Program-made: the position numbers and the translations under genes
Shown: in pieces, positions 57,054 to 64,000 of the stretch
Position numbering within the stretch: the first letter of the stretch is position 1
Layout: every line of letters begins with the position of its first letter
Notes under the pieces: model-generated
Databases searched by the model: none
Told to the model about the DNA's origin: nothing
What the model saw: only the letters and a program-made list of their open reading frames with translations
Source of the DNA: Pseudomonas proteolytica
GTDB lineage: Bacteria; Pseudomonadota; Gammaproteobacteria; Pseudomonadales; Pseudomonadaceae
Assembly (NCBI RefSeq): GCF_007858275.1
Contig: NZ_VFEV01000003.1
Location: 62,001-126,000 of the forward strand
DNA length: 64,000 bases
Reading direction: 5' to 3'

Positions 57054-58118
57054 ATGGCACTTATCAGCATGCGTCAAATGCTGGACCACGCAGCCGAGTT
57101 CGGCTACGGCGTTCCAGCCTTTAACGTTAACAACCTTGAGCAGATGCGCGCCATCATGGAAGCCGCTGACAAGACCGACTCCCCAGTGATCGTCCAGGCT
57201 TCTGCCGGTGCGCGTAAATACGCCGGTGCCCCGTTCCTGCGTCACCTGATCCTCGCGGCAATCGAAGAATTCCCACATATCCCGGTGTGCATGCACCAGG
57301 ACCACGGCACCAGCCCTGATGTATGCCAGCGCTCCATCCAATTGGGCTTCAGCTCGGTGATGATGGACGGCTCCCTGGGCGAAGACGGCAAGACCCCGAC
57401 CGACTACGACTACAACGTACGCGTCACCCAACAAACCGTAGCCCTGGCCCACGCCTGTGGTGTGTCGGTAGAAGGCGAGCTGGGCTGCCTGGGTTCGTTG
57501 GAAACCGGCATGGCCGGTGAAGAAGACGGCATCGGCGCCGAAGGCGTGCTGGATCACAGCCAGATGCTGACCGACCCGGAAGAAGCCGCTGACTTCGTCA
57601 AGCGCACCCAGGTCGACGCCCTGGCCATCGCCATCGGTACCAGCCACGGTGCCTACAAGTTCACCAAGCCACCTACCGGCGACGTGCTGGCCATCGACCG
57701 CATCAAGGAAATCCACAAACGCATCCCCAACACCCACCTGGTGATGCACGGTTCTTCCTCGGTACCGCAAGAGTGGCTGGCAATCATCAACCAGTACGGC
57801 GGCGACATCAAAGAAACCTACGGCGTACCGGTTGAAGAAATCGTCGAAGGCATCAAGCACGGCGTACGCAAGGTCAACATCGACACCGACCTGCGCCTGG
57901 CGTCCACCGGTGCAATGCGTCGCCTGATGGCCACCAACCCGAGCGAGTTCGACCCGCGTAAATTCTTCGGCGCCACCGTGACGGCGATGCGTGATGTGTG
58001 TATCGCGCGTTACGAAGCGTTCGGCACTGCCGGCAATGCTTCGAAGATCAAGCCGGTGTCGTTGGAAGCGATGTACCAGCGTTATCTCAAAGGTGAGCTG
58101 AACGCCAAGGTGAACTAA
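57054..58118 (+). CDS. fba: Class II fructose-bisphosphate aldolase
   Basis: A 354-aa zinc aldolase that cleaves or joins fructose 1,6-bisphosphate. [25 protein letters not shown]-like [17 protein letters not shown] (zinc His and catalytic Asp region), [25 protein letters not shown] and [12 protein letters not shown] are as in the Calvin-cycle subtype. A GGGAGAGACAACAC site precedes the start. The 264-bp gap after the lipoprotein gene suggests its own promoter. Confidence 0.97.
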   Translation: MALISMRQMLDHAAEFGYGVPAFNVNNLEQMRAIMEAADKTDSPVIVQASAGARKYAGAPFLRHLILAAIEEFPHIPVCMHQDHGTSPDVCQRSIQLGFSSVMMDGSLGEDGKTPTDYDYNVRVTQQTVALAHACGVSVEGELGCLGSLETGMAGEEDGIGAEGVLDHSQMLTDPEEAADFVKRTQVDALAIAIGTSHGAYKFTKPPTGDVLAIDRIKEIHKRIPNTHLVMHGSSSVPQEWLAIINQYGGDIKETYGVPVEEIVEGIKHGVRKVNIDTDLRLASTGAMRRLMATNPSEFDPRKFFGATVTAMRDVCIARYEAFGTAGNASKIKPVSLEAMYQRYLKGELNAKVN

Positions 58119-58137
58119 GCCTAAAGCGTTTAAAAAG

Positions 58138-58164
58138 AAACCCGCAGCGATGCGGGTTTTTTTT
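58138..58164 (+). terminator. Terminator after fba
   Basis: AAACCCGCA-GCGA-TGCGGGTTT followed by T residues, 19 bp after the fba stop. Confidence 0.95.
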
Positions 58165-58342
58165 GCTTGAATTTTATCCGTAGAAGGGTACTAAACCATT
58201 TAGAACTAAAGCCAATATCGAAGTGGTATAAAAAACTGTCAGATTTTACAGGTGCGAAAAGTCGCTATTTATTTTATTTTTTGTAAGGCTACTTGAGTTT
58301 TATGCTGGGTTTAATTAGTGCAGGCGAGTGGAGGGTTTTGTA

Positions 58343-58837
58343 ATGGGACTTACATTTGTAAAGGAACCAGTTAAAACCGCGGAAGAAGCGCGCGCAATCA
58401 AAAAATCCCGATCAGGACCTGACATTGAGGAGCCCTCGAGAGAGCCGGTGTCATTAACTGAGGCTGAAGAAACCTTGATTTCTGAATACAGAAAAAGTTT
58501 GGATGTATTTAAGAAAACACATCACTATGTGGTGGAGGATGCCTCTGAAGCGCAACAGTTATCCTATATATTCAGGCATAGAGGTGGTGTGGTGTTTCCT
58601 GGGACCGACGGACTGTCGACCGCGCAGCTTGATGCTTATACTCGTCAGACGCTTTCGGCATTAAGGGCGGGTAGTTATAAGAGAGGGGATGGGCTGTCTT
58701 ACTCTTATGAAAGCTTTAAAAAAGATGTAAGGGGAGAGTTTAAAGCTGAGTTGAAGGAAGGGTGGGTGAAAAAAACAGATGACTTGAGTGGGTATAGCGT
58801 TATCAATAAAGAGTTGTCTATTGAAGCGTGGTTTTGA
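58343..58837 (+). CDS. AT-rich orphan gene, unknown protein
   Basis: A 164-aa soluble, highly charged protein I do not recognise (MGLTFVKEPVKTAEEARAIK at the start, HHYVVEDASEAQQLSYIFRH in the middle, YSVINKELSIEAWF at the end). It has no signal peptide or membrane segment. Codon use (TTA, ATA, AGA) and base composition differ sharply from all neighbours, and the upstream 170 bp are AT-rich with A/T runs. GGAGG (58330-58334) is 8 bp before the ATG, so it is probably expressed. It looks horizontally acquired. Confidence 0.75.
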   Translation: MGLTFVKEPVKTAEEARAIKKSRSGPDIEEPSREPVSLTEAEETLISEYRKSLDVFKKTHHYVVEDASEAQQLSYIFRHRGGVVFPGTDGLSTAQLDAYTRQTLSALRAGSYKRGDGLSYSYESFKKDVRGEFKAELKEGWVKKTDDLSGYSVINKELSIEAWF

Positions 58838-58924
58838 TGATTGTTAAGCCACTGTAAGTGGGAGGGTCTATTCAACTAAATAGATCTGTCGCCTTTGCCG
58901 CGACCTTCCAAACACTAAAAAATA

Positions 58925-59013
58925 ATGTGGGAGCGGGCTTGCTCGCGATTGCGGTGGTTCAGCCAATACATTTGCCTGACCCACCGCCATCGCGGGCAAG
59001 CCCGCTCCCACAT
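58925..59013. repeat. REPIN
   Basis: The arms ATGTGGGAGCGGGCTTGCTC(GCGATTGCGGTGG) and (CCACCGCCATCGC)GGGCAAGCCCGCTCCCACAT flank a short centre. It separates the AT-rich gene from the convergent racemase gene. Confidence 0.92.
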
Positions 59014-59027
59014 TTGATTTGCGGTGC

Positions 59028-60257
59028 TTATTGATCAACCAGCACTTTGGGGTTCGAGTTGCCCCAGACGGTGTAGAGATCGGCCAGCAGCGCTCCATTG
59101 ATATCCTCAACCTCGGCCTGGGTCGTCTGCACATTCCCCTGCTTGCCAAACAACACTACTTCATCGCCACTTTTTACGGTCGGCACATCGGTGACGTCGA
59201 CCATCAAGGTGTTCATCGACACTTTGCCCACCACCGGCACCCGATGCCCATTGATCAGCACGATGCCTTTGTTGGTGAACGCTCGACGATAGCCGTCGGA
59301 ATAGCCCACGGTGATGTTCGCCAGTTTCGAGTCCCGCGCCAGGGTGTAGGTGCGGTCGTAGCCGACGGTGTTGCCCTTGGGGTAGCTGTTGACCGAGGCC
59401 ACGTGGGATTTGAACTGCATCACGCGCTTGTAGGCGGTGAACGACGGTACGGTGTCGCCGAACAGCAGGCCGCCGGGGCGCACCATGTCCAGGCGCGACT
59501 CGGGCACTTCCAGGGTGGCGAAGGAGTTGGCGGCGTGCAGGGTGATTTTGCTGCGGTCCAGTTGGGCGACGTTGATCAGCCAGTTGGCTTGCTCGTTGAA
59601 GGCCTTGAGGCCGGCGCGCACGTCGGCGGCGTCTTCGACGGCGAAGTGGGTCATGATCGCCTTCACTTCCAGGTTCGGCACCTTGGTGATGGCTACGGCA
59701 TCGCGCCGGCCTTGGGCGGTGGTCATTTCTACGCCGTTGCGGCTCATGCCGCTGGAGTTCAGGCCCAGGTGTACCACCAACGGGCGGCCATGATGTTCGG
59801 CGATCAGGCTGGCGCGCACGGCGAAGTCGAGGTTGCCCACCAGCTCTTCCATGTTGTACGGCAGCGCCGCTTCCAGCTCGCTCAGCGCGGCGGTACGCAC
59901 GCGGATCAGTTGGCCCTTGAAGCCGCTTTCACGTACCACGCGGGCTTCTTCATTGCTGGCTACGCCGACGCAAGGCACGCCCAGCTTGATCACCGACGGC
60001 ATCAGCAGGCCGATACCGTGGCCATAAGCGTCTGCCTTGAGCACGGCGCAGATTTTCGACTTGTCGGCGAGGCTGGTCTGTAGGGTACGGATGTTGTGTT
60101 CGAACGCGGCTTTGCTGATTTCAACCCAGGCGTTGCTGTCCTGGATATTGACCTGGGCAACCCCGTCGGTCATCGACAACGGCGGGGCCGCAAAGGCCGG
60201 GTTTTGCAGCATAACCATGCCCATGGAAAGGGCGAGTAGGGTGCGAGTGAAGGGCAT
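59028..60257 (-). CDS. alr: Periplasmic broad-specificity amino-acid racemase (Alr family)
   Basis: A 409-aa fold-III PLP racemase with a Sec signal peptide (MPFTRTLLALSMGMVMLQNP, cut after AFA). PLP lysine is Lys74 (AVLKADAYGHG), followed by GLNSSGMSRNG, NITVGYSDGYRRAF and VSMNTLMVDVTDVP. Export and length fit the Bsr type (P. putida Alr, V. cholerae BsrV), which make D-Lys, D-Arg and others in the periplasm, rather than the cytoplasmic alanine racemase for cell-wall synthesis. Substrate range is inferred. Confidence 0.9.
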   Translation of the reverse strand: MPFTRTLLALSMGMVMLQNPAFAAPPLSMTDGVAQVNIQDSNAWVEISKAAFEHNIRTLQTSLADKSKICAVLKADAYGHGIGLLMPSVIKLGVPCVGVASNEEARVVRESGFKGQLIRVRTAALSELEAALPYNMEELVGNLDFAVRASLIAEHHGRPLVVHLGLNSSGMSRNGVEMTTAQGRRDAVAITKVPNLEVKAIMTHFAVEDAADVRAGLKAFNEQANWLINVAQLDRSKITLHAANSFATLEVPESRLDMVRPGGLLFGDTVPSFTAYKRVMQFKSHVASVNSYPKGNTVGYDRTYTLARDSKLANITVGYSDGYRRAFTNKGIVLINGHRVPVVGKVSMNTLMVDVTDVPTVKSGDEVVLFGKQGNVQTTQAEVEDINGALLADLYTVWGNSNPKVLVDQ

Positions 60258-60388
60258 TGGTGAGTCTCCATGACTTTCTTATAGGGAAGCATTGCGCGTG
60301 CGCGGCGCCATACTCGAATTGTCCTACAAGAAAGTCGAGACCCAGGGTCGCGGTTCTGTCCTAAAGCGTCGTGAGAATGATCGGACTG

Positions 60389-61054
60389 TCAGTTGTGATC
60401 GATATCCAGCTTGGCAAATGTCACTTTGCCGCCCTCTTTGCTGTCGCCGCTGTTGTCTTGCACATACACGCCGGCCTTGAAGTACAACGGTTTTTTGCCC
60501 CAGGCCGCGCCGAGGCGTTCGTTCCATTGGCCGTTGGCGGCCTCCACGCTCAACAGGCCGGCCTTGTTCAGGTGGATGACGTAGGTGAAGTTGCGCGCCA
60601 GTGGCACATTCTCGGCCACGATAATTACCCGGCCCTTGCTGTCATCCGGGCGCATGCGCACTTTGGCGACGATGTTGCCGGTCTGGGTTTTTTCCTTGTA
60701 CTGGTATTCGACTTTGACCAGCGGTTTCTGGCTGTCATAGGCGTGGATCTGACCGATGACAATCTTGCCCGAGGAGGGCACCTGGTTGATGGCCAGGGTG
60801 GCGCGCAGGTAGTTGTCGGCTTCGGGGTAAGTCCAGTTGCGCAGCCGGCCATCGGCATAGGTTTCGCGCAGTTCGCTGCGCGGGTAGATCGCATTTTCGG
60901 TGCGGGTGCCGGTGACAGGGGACCAGAATTGCACGCTGCTGCCTTCGGCCTGGAAGTACTTGCCCTTGAAGCCGCTGAGCAGTTTAGGGGTGTCGATGGT
61001 GGCGGGCGGAGTGCCAACAGGGATGCTCAGGTTCCAGGTGGACAGATCAATCAT
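60389..61054 (-). CDS. Polysaccharide lyase family 7 (alginate lyase)
   Basis: A 221-aa jelly-roll lyase with the three PL7 motifs: RSELRE at 59-64, QIH at 102-104 and YFKAGVYVQ at 191-199, including the catalytic Gln/His/Tyr. It cleaves alginate by beta-elimination. There is no signal peptide, so it may stay in the cell or leave by an unusual route. A catalytic domain alone is present. It follows the racemase upstream promoter region and is divergent from the c-di-GMP gene. Confidence 0.9.
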   Translation of the reverse strand: MIDLSTWNLSIPVGTPPATIDTPKLLSGFKGKYFQAEGSSVQFWSPVTGTRTENAIYPRSELRETYADGRLRNWTYPEADNYLRATLAINQVPSSGKIVIGQIHAYDSQKPLVKVEYQYKEKTQTGNIVAKVRMRPDDSKGRVIIVAENVPLARNFTYVIHLNKAGLLSVEAANGQWNERLGAAWGKKPLYFKAGVYVQDNSGDSKEGGKVTFAKLDIDHN

Positions 61055-61372
61055 GGAGTGCGCCTTTGCTGTACGGAAGAAGGGTCAAAAGGCTTTGGCC
61101 CGCGGGTTGGCGCGTTCTTTATAAGCGGCTGGTAACTGTTTGTTAATAAGTTTTAGGCGGTTTATTGGCGTCAATAGTCTGTCAAAAAGCCATCTTTCCC
61201 ATAATCCGGGGGCTGTAGCGCCTGACCGTTAGTCGGTTGTGTGCTCTTTGGCGCAATGATGGCCCCCTCGTGCCTTCTGCTTTAAATGATCCAAGGCTAG
61301 AGTGACTCCACATTAAGTGTCCGGTTTTGTCTCAAAATTGACCGGAGTGAACCCTCAAGGAAGAGATGCAGC
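61055..61372. other. 318-bp intergenic region between the lyase and the c-di-GMP gene
   Basis: It must hold both divergent promoters. The only clear structure I see is a hairpin in the leader of the downstream gene (61320-61346): TCCGG-TTTTG-TCT-CAAAA-TTGA-CCGGA, a 10-bp stem with a 4-base bulge, 26 bp before the ATG. No gene or known RNA was recognised. Confidence 0.5.
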
Positions 61373-63493
61373 ATGGAATCCGTTCCAACCCTGGCCGAAG
61401 GCTCTTCAGTGCTCCTGGTGGTCGATGACTACCCGGAAAACCTGATCAGCATGCGCGCGCTCCTGCAGCGCGAGGACTGGCAGGTGTTGACGGCGGGCTC
61501 TGGCGAGGAAGCCCTGGGGCTGCTACTGGCGCGTGATGTCGACTTGGTGCTGCTGGATGTGCGCATGCCGGGCATGGATGGCTTCGAAGTGGCGCGCTTG
61601 ATGCGCGGCAGCCAGCGTACCCGCATGACGCCGATCATCTTCCTGAGTGCCACTGAGCAATCGCCCGCCGCCGTGCTCGAAGGCTATGCCAGTGGCGCCA
61701 TCGACTATCTGTTCAAACCCTTCGACCCGCATATTCTCAAGCCCAAGGTCCAGGCCTTGCTGGAGCATCAGCGCAACCGCCGCGCCTTGCAGCGTCTGAG
61801 TCATGACCTGGAGGCGGCCCGGGCCTTTAATGCCTCGGTGCTCGACAATGCCGCCGAGGGCATTCTGGTGGTGGGCGAGGACGGAGTCGTCAGCTACGCC
61901 AATCCGGCCATTTCACGGTTGCTCAATGCCACTGTGGACGAGTTGCAAGGCCAGGCGTTCCTGGGCTTCCTGCAAGAACCCCATATGCCTGACTGGTTCA
62001 GCTGCGAGCTGTATACCGGCTACCTGCGTGGCGAAACCTGGCGCCTGCATGATGCAATCCTGCGCACCGTACCCGGCCAGCAGTTGCCGGTGGCGATGTC
62101 CTGTGCGCCACTGCCCCGGGAGCAGAAGGCCATGGTGGTGACGGTGCAAGACATGTCCCAGGTGCGCCATCTGCATCAGCAACTGGAATCCCAGGCCGTC
62201 ACCGATCCGCTCACCGGTTTGCTCAACCGGCGTGGTTTCTACCAGACCGTGGAGACGATCCTGCTGCGCAACGAGCGCAGCGAACATGCCACGGTGCTGC
62301 TCTACATGGACCTGGACGGTTTCAAGCGGGTCAACGATTCGGTGGGGCACGACGCCGGCGACCGGGTGCTGCGCTGGGTCTCGGAGCAGTTGGAACTGTG
62401 CCTGCGCAGTTGTGACATTCTTGGCCGCCTTGGCGGCGATGAGTTCGTCGCGCTGCTGGAGTTGGAATACCCGGAACAGGCCGCCAAACTCGCCGAACAG
62501 TTGATCGAGCGGGTGTCGATCTGCCAGCAGGTGGACGGCCTGGAGGTCATGCTGGGGGTCAGTATCGGCATTGCCACCTTCCCCGATTGCGGTCGCGATT
62601 TGTCCGGCCTGCTGCGTGCCGCCGATATCGCCATGTACGAAGCCAAGCGGGCAGGGCGTCAGCAATATCGCTATTACGATCAGGAAATGAATGGCCGGGC
62701 CCGCTCGCGCCTGATGCTGGAAAGCAGCGTACGCGAGGCCATTGACAACAAACAGGTGACGTTGGTGTACCAGCCCCAGGTGTCCCTGCTGGACGGGCAT
62801 CTGCGCGGTGTCGAAGCCTTGCTGCGCTGGCAGCACCCGAGTGTGGGCGATGTGCCGCCCGGGTTGTTCATGCCTCTGTTGGAGGAGGCGCGCCTGATCA
62901 GCCAGCTCAGCAGTTGGATTTACCATCAGGTGGCATTGGCGCGCCAGGCCTGGGCCTCGGTCATGAGCGACGACTGGGTGCTCAGCGTGAGCCTGAGCAG
63001 CAGCCAGTTCAATATGCCCAACCTGGCGCCTCAACTGCAGCAGGCAATGGAGCGACATGGGCTGCACGGGCGGCAACTGGAGGTGGAAATCGCTGAAGAA
63101 AGCCTGATGCACAATATTGAAGAGTCCATCAAGCAACTCAAGCAGCTGCGCCGCCTGGGGGTGCGCATTGCCCTGGATGACTTCGGCTTGGGCAACTGCT
63201 CCCTGGCCCATCTGCGTGACCTGGAGTTCGACACCCTCAAGCTCGACCCCGGCCTGGTGGCCCGCGTGCTCGGCTCGCCACGGGAGGCCGCGCTGGCCCG
63301 CAGCATTATCGAACTGTGCGGGCACTTCGGCTTGTTGGTGATTGCCGAAGGTGTAGAAACCCTTGAGCAATGCCACTGGCTGCAGGCCAATGGCTGCCAG
63401 TTTATCCAGGGGCCGCTGGTGGCCCTGCCCCTGACCGCCGAAGATATTTCCCTGTGGCCGCAGCCTTTCGCGCTGCGCGCAGGCCCCTGCTGA
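61373..63493 (+). CDS. REC-PAS-GGDEF-EAL c-di-GMP signalling protein
   Basis: A 706-aa response regulator: receiver (about 1-135; Asp18/Asp19, acceptor Asp62 in LLDVRMPGMDG), PAS (about 150-270), GGDEF (about 280-440; intact GGDEF at 354-358 and an I-site RSCD five residues before it) and EAL (about 450-700; GVEALLRW, IALDDFGLGNC, TLKLDPGLV, IAEGVETLEQ). In the EAL domain the metal-binding Asn of the VNLS motif is Ser540 (VSLSSSQF), so phosphodiesterase activity may be weak or lost, while cyclase activity looks possible. No sensor kinase is adjacent. AAGGAAGAGATGCAGC precedes the start. Confidence 0.93.
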   Translation: MESVPTLAEGSSVLLVVDDYPENLISMRALLQREDWQVLTAGSGEEALGLLLARDVDLVLLDVRMPGMDGFEVARLMRGSQRTRMTPIIFLSATEQSPAAVLEGYASGAIDYLFKPFDPHILKPKVQALLEHQRNRRALQRLSHDLEAARAFNASVLDNAAEGILVVGEDGVVSYANPAISRLLNATVDELQGQAFLGFLQEPHMPDWFSCELYTGYLRGETWRLHDAILRTVPGQQLPVAMSCAPLPREQKAMVVTVQDMSQVRHLHQQLESQAVTDPLTGLLNRRGFYQTVETILLRNERSEHATVLLYMDLDGFKRVNDSVGHDAGDRVLRWVSEQLELCLRSCDILGRLGGDEFVALLELEYPEQAAKLAEQLIERVSICQQVDGLEVMLGVSIGIATFPDCGRDLSGLLRAADIAMYEAKRAGRQQYRYYDQEMNGRARSRLMLESSVREAIDNKQVTLVYQPQVSLLDGHLRGVEALLRWQHPSVGDVPPGLFMPLLEEARLISQLSSWIYHQVALARQAWASVMSDDWVLSVSLSSSQFNMPNLAPQLQQAMERHGLHGRQLEVEIAEESLMHNIEESIKQLKQLRRLGVRIALDDFGLGNCSLAHLRDLEFDTLKLDPGLVARVLGSPREAALARSIIELCGHFGLLVIAEGVETLEQCHWLQANGCQFIQGPLVALPLTAEDISLWPQPFALRAGPC

Positions 63494-63535
63494 ATTCGCT
63501 ACACTGGCGGCCTCACGCCCCTGCCGTTCGAGCCC

Positions 63536-64000
63536 ATGACTGCGCTGAAATACCTCCAGGCCTATCCCGCCGCCCTGCAAGAGCAAGTGCGCCAATTGAT
63601 CGCCAAGGATCAACTGGGTGACTACCTGCACCAGCGTTACCCCGAGCGCCATGCGGTGCAGAGTGACAAGGCGCTGTACAGCTACGCCCAGGCCCTGAAG
63701 CAGGAACACCTGCGCAACGCGCCAGCCATCGACAAAGTGCTGTTCGACAACCGCCTGGACCTGACCCACCGCGCCCTGGGCCTGCACACCACGATCTCGC
63801 GGGTGCAGGGTGGCAACCTCAAGTCCAAGAAAGAGATCCGCATCGCTGCGTTGTTCAAGGAGGCCGCGCCGCAGTTCCTGAAGATGATCGTCGTCCACGA
63901 ACTGGCGCACTTCAAGGAATCGGACCACAACAAGGCGTTCTATAAACTCTGCGAATACATGATGCCCGGCTACCATCAGGTGGAATTCGACCTGCGGGTG
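63536..64000 (+). CDS. YgjP-like metallopeptidase domain protein, 3' end missing
   Basis: 155 codons are in the window with no stop. MTALKYLQAYPAALQEQVRQ begins the protein; the zinc motif HELAH is at residues 121-125 (IVVHELAHFKESDHNKAFYK), with a third ligand likely in ESDHN. This is the YgjP/WLM-type M48-like domain of putative metal-dependent hydrolases. It starts 42 bp after the c-di-GMP gene without a strong ribosome site. Function unknown. Confidence 0.88.
   Translation, partial: MTALKYLQAYPAALQEQVRQLIAKDQLGDYLHQRYPERHAVQSDKALYSYAQALKQEHLRNAPAIDKVLFDNRLDLTHRALGLHTTISRVQGGNLKSKKEIRIAALFKEAAPQFLKMIVVHELAHFKESDHNKAFYKLCEYMMPGYHQVEFDLRV

Overview
The window looks like chromosome of a Pseudomonas of the P. 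fluorescens group. The evidence is the pyrR-pyrB-pyrC', pilGHIJ-chpA-chpC and sahR-metK-tktA-epd-pgk-fba gene orders that I know from Pseudomonas, high-GC codon use, and about fifteen Pseudomonas REP/REPIN palindromes between genes. I see no rRNA, tRNA, CRISPR array, transposase or prophage.

Layout. 1-4.8 kb, minus strand: algH-ruvX-pyrR-pyrB-pyrC' (pyrimidine synthesis and its regulator), tonB and gshB. 5.1-14.9 kb, plus strand: the Pil-Chp chemosensory array (pilG, pilH, pilI, pilJ, chpA, chpC), without pilK or chpB; a 92-bp REPIN lies between pilJ and chpA. 15-30.5 kb: accessory DNA at the place where P. aeruginosa has chpDE and neighbours. It holds a HigBA toxin-antitoxin pair, an HTH-nucleotidyltransferase gene with a twin-palindrome operator and a broken HEPN partner, an unknown membrane protein, the complete malonate decarboxylase operon mdcABCDEGH-madLM with mdcR, a TrhA-type membrane protein, and a LysR/amino-acid dehydrogenase/RidA/binding-protein cluster. 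30.5-40 kb: rsmE, bioA, cytochrome b561, yceI, an rhlE-type helicase, a periplasmic binding protein, then metF and ahcY. ahcY has a clear sigma-70 promoter and an S-adenosylhomocysteine (SAH) riboswitch. 40.4-49 kb: thioesterase, formate/nitrite-type channel, cation/proton antiporter, DMT exporter, MAPEG protein, mltA, a lipid-anchored cytochrome c, and ligB between two DUF1090 genes. 49-58 kb: metK with an ArsR-methyltransferase (SahR-type) regulator divergent from tktA-epd-pgk-two lipoproteins-fba. 58.2-64 kb: an AT-rich orphan gene, a periplasmic amino-acid racemase, a PL7 alginate lyase, a REC-PAS-GGDEF-EAL protein and the start of a YgjP-type metallopeptidase.

How the genes work together. 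The activated-methyl cycle is well represented (metK, ahcY, metF) and appears to be controlled in two ways: an SAH riboswitch on ahcY and a SahR-like repressor with a perfect 26-bp palindrome beside sahR-metK. Central carbon genes (tktA, epd, pgk, fba) form one block. The mdc block encodes uptake and decarboxylation of malonate together with synthesis of its special prosthetic group.

The most unusual items are the Chp array without its methylation-adaptation enzymes, the twin operator before a decayed MNT/HEPN pair, one REPIN nested inside another, a Shine-Dalgarno hairpin before the FNT channel gene, and the AT-rich orphan at 58.3 kb. All product calls come from reading translated sequence against remembered family motifs; no database search was run.
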